Below, in pieces: positions 60,095 through 64,000 of a stretch of 64,000 bases of DNA. The stretch lies in assembly GCA_963744905.1 (NCBI GenBank), contig CAVUUV010000009.1, forward strand, positions 1 through 64,000, written 5' to 3'. Numbering within the stretch: the stretch's first letter is position 1; every line of letters begins with the position of its first letter. The stretch comes from DATFFO01 sp963744905 (GTDB taxonomy: Bacteria > Actinomycetota > Acidimicrobiia > Spongiisociales > ZC4RG35). Under the pieces are notes generated by a model. It was not told the DNA's origin. It saw nothing but the letters and a program-made list of their open reading frames with translations, and did no database searches. The position numbers and the translations under genes were made by a program.

Positions 60095-60235
60095 CAATCG
60101 GTCTTCACACCGCGCCGACCCGAGCGAGACGTGCCGATAGCGGACGGGTAGGCGAACGGGCGCAGCCTGCTCGCAGAAGGCCTCGACAGACGGTGTCGAC
60201 GCACATGCCACTGCAACAAGTGCCACAAAAACCAT
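60044..60235 (-). pseudogene. Truncated lipoprotein start
   Basis: MVFVALVAVAC followed by ASTPSVEAFCEQAAP is a convincing lipoprotein signal peptide and mature start. The rest (VRLPVRYRHVSLGS...) is just translation of hairpin S3 and the end of the neighbouring gene. The gene therefore appears to have lost its body when this boundary formed. It lies between S3 and S4. Confidence 0.5.
60120..60178 (+). repeat. Cassette-boundary hairpin S3
   Basis: GTGCCGATAGCGGACGGGTA and the next bases match S7 almost perfectly over about 35 bp. Outer arms GCGAG (60124) and CTCGC can pair. It interrupts the truncated lipoprotein gene. Confidence 0.6.
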
Positions 60236-60272
60236 TAGTCGGCGCACTAGGCGAAGTGTGGCAGAGGGCGAG

Positions 60273-60316
60273 CAGGAAGTGCCGATCACGCGCACTCGGT
60301 TTGGTGTGCGATATCG
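60273..60316 (+). repeat. Cassette-boundary hairpin S4
   Basis: GAGCAGGAAGTGCCGATCAC, identical to S6 at its start. CGAT-CA-CGCGCAC pairs with GTGTGCG-AT-ATCG around an 8-base loop (60283-60316). It ends 8 bp from the OPRT stop, so it may also terminate that gene. Confidence 0.6.
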
Positions 60317-60323
60317 CCGCCGA

Positions 60324-60839
60324 TCAGTTGATATGCGACCGTCGGAATAGGGGCCTCAGCGTGACACCAATAGCGGCAAGAGCCTCGCGAGCGCCCTCCT
60401 CCCGATCGATCACACACGCGGCAGTGCTCACGAGCGCGCCCCGCTCTCTGAGTTGCTGAGTCGACAAGACGACTTGGCCGCCGGTGGTGACCACGTCCTC
60501 AACCACGAGGAGCCGATTGCCTTCAATGCTGGGTCCCTCCGCGAGCTTTGCCGTTCCATACTCCTTCGCCGTCTTCCTCACAAAGACCACCGGCAAACGC
60601 GACACCAGCGACATGGCCGTTGCCACAGGTACACCACCAAGCTCAAGGCCGGCGAGGAGATCGATGTCATTGGGAGCCATATCCACCATCGCCTCGGCCA
60701 CCGCCGACAGCAACCCAGGATCGGACTCGAACTGGTACTTATCGAAGTAGACGGAGGCGGTCCTCCCAGACCGGAGGCGAAAGCTGCCAGATAGCTGAGC
60801 GACCTTCGAAAGCCTTGCCGCCAGGACATCCCGTTCCAT
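60324..60839 (-). CDS. pyrE: Orotate phosphoribosyltransferase-like protein
   Basis: A 171-residue OPRT. FRLRSGRTASVYFDKYQFE begins the family core, and the PRPP motif is LLVVEDVVTTGGQ. Lys in FVRKTAKEYG is catalytic. It makes OMP from orotate and PRPP in pyrimidine synthesis. No other pyrimidine genes are nearby; it is a lone gene between hairpins S4 and S5, so it is either a mobile spare copy or a phosphoribosyl-transferase with another substrate. Confidence 0.85.
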   Translation of the reverse strand: MERDVLAARLSKVAQLSGSFRLRSGRTASVYFDKYQFESDPGLLSAVAEAMVDMAPNDIDLLAGLELGGVPVATAMSLVSRLPVVFVRKTAKEYGTAKLAEGPSIEGNRLLVVEDVVTTGGQVVLSTQQLRERGALVSTAACVIDREEGAREALAAIGVTLRPLFRRSHIN

Positions 60840-60867
60840 CTACACCATTGTGCATCGCGAGCGCAGT

Positions 60868-60932
60868 CGGCGAGAACGAACGGGAGGTGCCGATCTGGGC
60901 GGTTACCGGACGCGAGCATTACAGACCGGCAA
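60868..60932 (+). repeat. Cassette-boundary hairpin S5
   Basis: GAACGAACGGGAGGTGCCGA. TGCCGATCTG (60888-60897) pairs with CAGACCGGCA (60922-60931) with one mismatch and a 24-base loop. Confidence 0.6.
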
Positions 60933-60982
60933 CGGGGTGTTGTGCGCCAGCGGCCCCTTTTTCAGTATGGATTGGTGTGCAG

Positions 60983-61879
60983 CTATGTGTGCTCTGGGTA
61001 GTCGACGACGATTTCGTCCAGTGCCCGGCGAGCCTGCCGGGCGAAGGTCGGATTCGTGTCGGTGTAGTAGGGGATTGCCGTCACGCTCATGAAGAGCGCC
61101 CATCCCATCGCCCGGAACCACGTGTCCTTGCTTGCACCTGACGCAATCCTGAAGGTTTCTCTGCTGTCCCCGGCGAAGAGCCACCATGCGGCGAGATGGT
61201 CGACACTTGGATCACCGACAGTGCAGCCTTCCCAGTCGATGACCGCTTCGAGACGACCATCCCGCGCAATGAGGTTGTCTCCTCTCAGATCGGTGTGAAC
61301 CCAGGAAGGTCGCAAAGACCATTCGCCGACAGAGACACATGTGTCCCATATCGACTCGACCACAGATCGATCGATGTCGTCGGGCAGTTTCGCCAACCAG
61401 TCCCGGAAGTCGGCGTCAACGCCGGCCAATCCGAAGGCTCGGTAGTTCCCGGTGGTCGGTGCGTTGGCTGTCGGCACCTCGCGAAGAGCTAGGACGAAGT
61501 GAGCAAGGTCCGTGGCGGCTTGGTCGAGGCTGGTGATCGTGGCCTCACCAGCACAATCACCTTGGACCCATTCGAGAACAGACCAATGAGATGGATAGTG
61601 GCTGTTCGGAAGTCCAAGACGTTCGAGGTGCGGGACATGGATCGGCAACGAATGTGCAAACACCGGCATCCATCGTGCTTCCCGCTCTGGTCCTCCGGCG
61701 TATTCAGGAGTCCTCGGCAGCCGGACGATGAGATCCTCGCCTAGTCGGTAGACCGCATTGACAGTTCCCGATGAGTCATAACGTCTCAAAGGGAGCTCGG
61801 CGAGGTCTGCCATCTGTGCCGCCAGCAAGCTCTGAACCAGTTCGGCGTCGATCTCAAACTCGTTCTCGTGAAGCTGCAC
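60983..61879 (-). CDS. Aminoglycoside phosphotransferase (APH)-family kinase
   Basis: A 298-residue kinase-fold protein. The nucleotide-binding strands include YRLGEDLIVRLPR, the catalytic loop is HTDLRGDNLI, and the Mg motif is VIDWEGCTVGDP. This is the APH/choline-kinase superfamily, which includes antibiotic-inactivating enzymes and metabolic kinases. Sequence alone does not show that it confers resistance. Lone gene between hairpins S5 and S6. Confidence 0.87.
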   Translation of the reverse strand: MQLHENEFEIDAELVQSLLAAQMADLAELPLRRYDSSGTVNAVYRLGEDLIVRLPRTPEYAGGPEREARWMPVFAHSLPIHVPHLERLGLPNSHYPSHWSVLEWVQGDCAGEATITSLDQAATDLAHFVLALREVPTANAPTTGNYRAFGLAGVDADFRDWLAKLPDDIDRSVVESIWDTCVSVGEWSLRPSWVHTDLRGDNLIARDGRLEAVIDWEGCTVGDPSVDHLAAWWLFAGDSRETFRIASGASKDTWFRAMGWALFMSVTAIPYYTDTNPTFARQARRALDEIVVDYPEHT

Positions 61880-61939
61880 GGATCCCAGGCTAGGAAAGCA
61901 TCACAATGAACTGCCCGCATTACCCAGCATCATCAGGAA

Positions 61940-62011
61940 CCGAGCAGGAAGTGCCGATCACGTGCACTCGATGGATTGCTCGTTCTGGTCCCAGAACTGG
62001 TGATCGGCGCT
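61940..62011 (+). repeat. Cassette-boundary hairpin S6
   Basis: The clearest site. AGTGCCGATCAC (61950-61961) pairs with GTGATCGGCGCT (62000-62011) with one mismatch, and an inner hairpin GTTCTGG/CCAGAAC (61982-61997) sits in the loop. The resulting long imperfect cruciform of 62 bp resembles the shape of integron attC sites, but without the usual GTTRRRY box. Confidence 0.65.
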
Positions 62012-62033
62012 CCCTCTTGCCTCTCCAGCCGTC

Positions 62034-62048
62034 TGCATGTATTATGCA
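62034..62048. promoter_or_regulatory. Toxin-antitoxin operator palindrome
   Basis: TGCAT-GTATT-ATGCA, 4 bp before the antitoxin ATG, overlapping the likely -10 region. FitA/VapB-type antitoxins bind such short palindromes to autoregulate. Confidence 0.5.
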
Positions 62049-62051
62049 TGC

Positions 62052-62282
62052 ATGCCTAATGTGCAGGTCCGGGACGTACCCGAAGAAATCCACGAAGCCC
62101 TGGTCCGTCAGGCGGAGCTTGCCGGCCAGTCGCTCCAGCAGTACCTCGCGGCGAAACTGGCAATGATTGCGACCACCCCGACCATCGACGAAGTCCTAGA
62201 CCGGATCGAACACCGCAGCAAGGGCCGGATGAGCGGCGAGGATGCCATCGCCGCTATCGAATCCGAACGTGCTCGTCGTTGA
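62052..62282 (+). CDS. FitA/VapB-type antitoxin
   Basis: A 76-residue ribbon-helix-helix antitoxin. MPNVQVRDVPEEIHEALVRQ is the typical FitA-like RHH start, with LAGQSLQQYLAAKL as the second helix. The C-terminal tail (SKGRMSGEDAIAAIESERARR) should wrap the toxin. ATG 62052; an ATG five codons upstream is also in frame. It overlaps the PIN toxin start by 14 bp. Confidence 0.82.
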   Translation: MPNVQVRDVPEEIHEALVRQAELAGQSLQQYLAAKLAMIATTPTIDEVLDRIEHRSKGRMSGEDAIAAIESERARR

Positions 62283-62658
62283 CGCCTCGGTCATTGCGCC
62301 GACGGTTGCCGACGGGGGGCCCGACGGCATCCGCTACCGGCAACGTCTTCACGGGGAGCAAATCGCCGTACCTGATCTGCTTCGCATCGAGGTCCTGTCG
62401 GTGATCCGTCGCCAGCTCCACGTCGGAACTATCGACGCCACCCAGGCTGAAGAGGCCGTGACCGATCTCCTCGACCTTCCTATGACCGTCTATCCCACCG
62501 CGCCGCTGCTGCGTCGCAGCTGGCAGCTGCGCGACAACCTCACCGCTTACGACGCCTGCTACGTCGCTCTGGCGGAAACCCTGGGCCGCAGCCTCCTCAC
62601 CGCCGACACCCGGCTCGCTCGAGCGCCCGGCGCCCGCTGCACATTCGAGGTGATCTGA
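62269..62658 (+). CDS. vapC: PIN-domain toxin VapC
   Basis: A 129-residue PIN ribonuclease. The four acidic residues are present: Asp in VLVVDASVI, Glu in LLRIEVLSV, Asp in TAYDACYVALAE and Asp in LLTADTRLA. It would cut tRNA or mRNA when freed from the antitoxin. The start GTG 62269 lies in the end of the antitoxin gene. Cargo between hairpins S6 and S7. Confidence 0.88.
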   Translation: MLVVDASVIAPTVADGGPDGIRYRQRLHGEQIAVPDLLRIEVLSVIRRQLHVGTIDATQAEEAVTDLLDLPMTVYPTAPLLRRSWQLRDNLTAYDACYVALAETLGRSLLTADTRLARAPGARCTFEVI

Positions 62659-62659
62659 T

Positions 62660-62722
62660 CAGAACGAACGAGCGCATACGTGCCGATAGCGGACGGGTAG
62701 GCGAAACGGGCGCTATGGCGCG
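62660..62722 (+). repeat. Cassette-boundary hairpin S7
   Basis: GAACGAACGAGCGCATACGT, then GCC-G-ATAGCG (62682-62691) pairs with CGCTATGGC (62711-62719) leaving a bulged G. A single unpaired base in a stem of this kind is a hallmark of attC sites. Near-identical to S3 over ~35 bp. Confidence 0.65.
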
Positions 62723-62932
62723 ATATCAGGGTGATCTAGTGCTCATGCTCAGAGGTCCACCGAGCCTTGGCCTTGGTCCTCAGCGGATCGGCAGCGGCTT
62801 TGTCAGGCCGCAGGACTTGGGCGGCCTCGCAACGTGACAAGCCCAAGGTGAAGGACCGCCCCTGAAGGCGGCCCTTCATTGTGGTCAGAGGTTCGGAGCC
62901 ATGTATGGCCCATAGGCGAGCCGGTCAGATCG
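62723..62932. other. Intergenic stretch, terminator only
   Basis: No gene supported between hairpin S7 and the XRE regulator. It contains the hairpin at 62851-62876. Confidence 0.4.
62851..62876 (-). terminator. Hairpin terminator of the XRE gene
   Basis: AAGGACCGCC paired with GGCGGCCCTT (one mismatch) around a 6-base loop, about 57 bp past the stop of the minus-strand XRE gene. Confidence 0.5.
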
Positions 62933-63382
62933 TCACCGATCCTTGAGTTTGTCGATTTCATCAACCAGTCGCTTCGTATCCGGACGATCCTTGAGTCTGT
63001 CGATTTCATCAACCAGTCGCTCCGTATCCGGACGACCCCTGAGTCTGCGGATTTCATCGACGAACCGCCCCGTCTTCTGCGAACGGCCTGATTCTCGGTC
63101 TTCTGCCATGTGTTTGTCTCCATGATTGGTAAGTGGGACTGGGTACTGGAAAACGTCATCGAGTGGGACGTTGAGCGCCTGTGCGATTCGGAACGCCATT
63201 TCAAGGGACGGGGAGTATCGGCCCTTCTCGATGGCGATGACGGTCTGGCGCGTTACACCGATGAGGCCTGCCAGTTCCGCCTGGGTCATCTCGCCTTGGG
63301 CGAACCTGAGTGCCCGAATCGAATTGGTGACTTTGGTTGGTTTGACGATACGCTGAAAACTCGGGGATGCTCTTGACGACAA
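62933..63382 (-). CDS. XRE-family regulator with 16-residue repeat tail
   Basis: A 149-residue protein. HTH_3 domain: GEMTQAELAGLIGVTRQTVI, then AIEKGRYSPSLEMAFRIAQA and LNVPLDDVFQ, as in YozG-like compact repressors. The C-terminus is three near-identical 16-residue charged repeats (RLVDEIDRLKDRPDTK), predicted helical. A short linker (MAEDRESGRSQKTGR) separates the two. It may be the control gene of this island. Start ATG at 63382; shorter starts are possible. Confidence 0.8.
   Translation of the reverse strand: MSSRASPSFQRIVKPTKVTNSIRALRFAQGEMTQAELAGLIGVTRQTVIAIEKGRYSPSLEMAFRIAQALNVPLDDVFQYPVPLTNHGDKHMAEDRESGRSQKTGRFVDEIRRLRGRPDTERLVDEIDRLKDRPDTKRLVDEIDKLKDR
62938..63081 (-). repeat. Three tandem 48-bp repeats in the XRE gene
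   Basis: Units begin at 62938, 62986 and 63034 (GATCCTTGAGTTTGTCGATT pattern). The first two differ by only a few bases; the third is more diverged. They encode the 16-residue helical repeats. Confidence 0.85.
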
Positions 63383-63552
63383 GGAAGAGCGTATAACAAA
63401 CCCGACACAGTGTCAAAGTTTCTTTACTAGGCACTCGCGGTCTCTGACGGAGCGCATAATCGCGGTCACCTCACCCTCGCAGACCGTCCCGATACCGAGA
63501 GATATCCGGCATTCTGCGCTACCAACCCGGCCCACCGGGTACGTGGCAATGC

Positions 63553-63962
63553 TTGTACTTCAGTCCCGAGCCGCACGCACATCACTCGTTCCGACCGATC
63601 CTCGAGCTTGTCGCTCGAGACGGCGTGGCGAGTTTCGCCACGAACTCAGCCGACTGTTCTCGCCCCTCCGCTACTCCAACTTCCGCAACCGTGTCTGGAT
63701 CCCCGCAACCGAGGCGGCAGGACTCCCTGGCCTAGACATCCACGAGCTGCGCCACACCGCTACATCGTTGATGATCAAAGCAGGCGCCGACCCCAAGCTC
63801 ATCCAGACCCAGCTCGGCCACGCCTCGATCGCCATCACCTACGACGTATACGGCCACCTCTTCCCCGACCGTCTCGACGAGTTGGCTTCCAAGCTCGACG
63901 AGCTGATCCGCAATGGCAGACCGGGACGAGACCAGGATCGGAGCACCGGCAGAACGCTCTAG
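63553..63962 (+). pseudogene. Tyrosine recombinase (integrase), C-terminal part
   Basis: The catalytic C-terminal half of a phage-type integrase: NFRNRVWIPATEAAGLPGLD, then HELRHTATSLMIKAGADPKL (second conserved box with Arg/His), TQLGHASIAITYDVYGHLFP (His and nucleophile Tyr). The N-terminal DNA-binding part and the first catalytic Arg are missing or in other frames; VASFATNSA in the frame at 63553 is the usual preceding strand, so one base is missing near 63650. It may be a remnant or the start of a broken gene. It belongs to the island next to tRNA-Phe. Confidence 0.65.
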
Positions 63963-64000
63963 GCTCTTTTTCACTGCCCATTATTCTTGGCAGATGCCTA

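Noticed and set aside
59402..62722. Boundary hairpins as ordinary integron attC sites
   Set aside because: The GTTRRRY/RYYYAAC boxes were not found at the arms, cassettes face both directions, and the recombinase fragment looks phage-type rather than IntI. I keep them as attC-like only.

Overview
The window is GC-rich bacterial DNA with dense, short-spaced genes, many GTG starts and overlapping start/stop codons. A furA-katG pair, an ECF42-type sigma factor with its YCII partner, a class II photolyase and secreted proteins with Cys-containing SLH-like repeats fit an actinobacterium. My best guess is a deep-branching group such as Acidimicrobiia. That assignment is inference from gene content; there is no rRNA here.

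Layout. Positions 1-6555 are the right end of an integrated mobile element: an excisionase-like gene, a RepA-like AAA ATPase, phage/AICE-type small genes, and a TcmP plus DUF5131 (three-Cys-motif) pair. It ends in a duplicated 3' half of tRNA-Lys. Positions 6.6-16.7 kb are chromosomal: ArsR/glyoxalase pair, Na/Pi cotransporter with a PhoU-like partner, furA-katG, AraC/glyoxalase pair, adenylate cyclase. Positions 16.9-22.4 kb hold two divergent paralogous secreted propeller/PKD/SLH-like proteins. Positions 22.5-35.6 kb hold a baeRF protein, an M50 protease, a DsrE/P-type ATPase/PEP synthase operon, the ECF42 operon and a NEW3-domain/ABC-2 exporter operon. Positions 35.6-47 kb hold metabolic genes: FMN lactate dehydrogenase, photolyase, threonine dehydratase-like enzyme, UbiA prenyltransferase, sirtuin, acyl-CoA dehydrogenase, SDR and ketosynthase. 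A TPP riboswitch then controls thiBPQ (47.1-50.5 kb). Next come LtrA, a phosphoglycerate dehydrogenase fused to a ParB/SerK-like domain, a thioesterase, an alcohol dehydrogenase, an MFS carrier and small lipoproteins. tRNA-Asp and tRNA-Phe (59 kb) open a second island (59.2-64 kb): small membrane proteins, an orotate phosphoribosyltransferase, a phosphotransferase, a VapBC-type module, an XRE regulator and the C-terminal part of a tyrosine recombinase.

Four things stand out. (1) Six copies of a ~110-bp palindromic intergenic repeat built from TTCTTTGGAC/GTCCAAAGAA modules. (2) Seven related GTGCCGAT hairpins in the second island that separate single genes like cassettes. (3) The dehydrogenase-ParB/SerK fusion. 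(4) The TcmP-DUF5131 pair in a tRNA-Lys element.

Many genes in the two islands, and a few elsewhere, are split by single-base indels, mostly in homopolymer runs. Repairing these restores full-length families, so several 'pseudogenes' here may be sequencing errors. I list them as pseudogenes with the shift positions.
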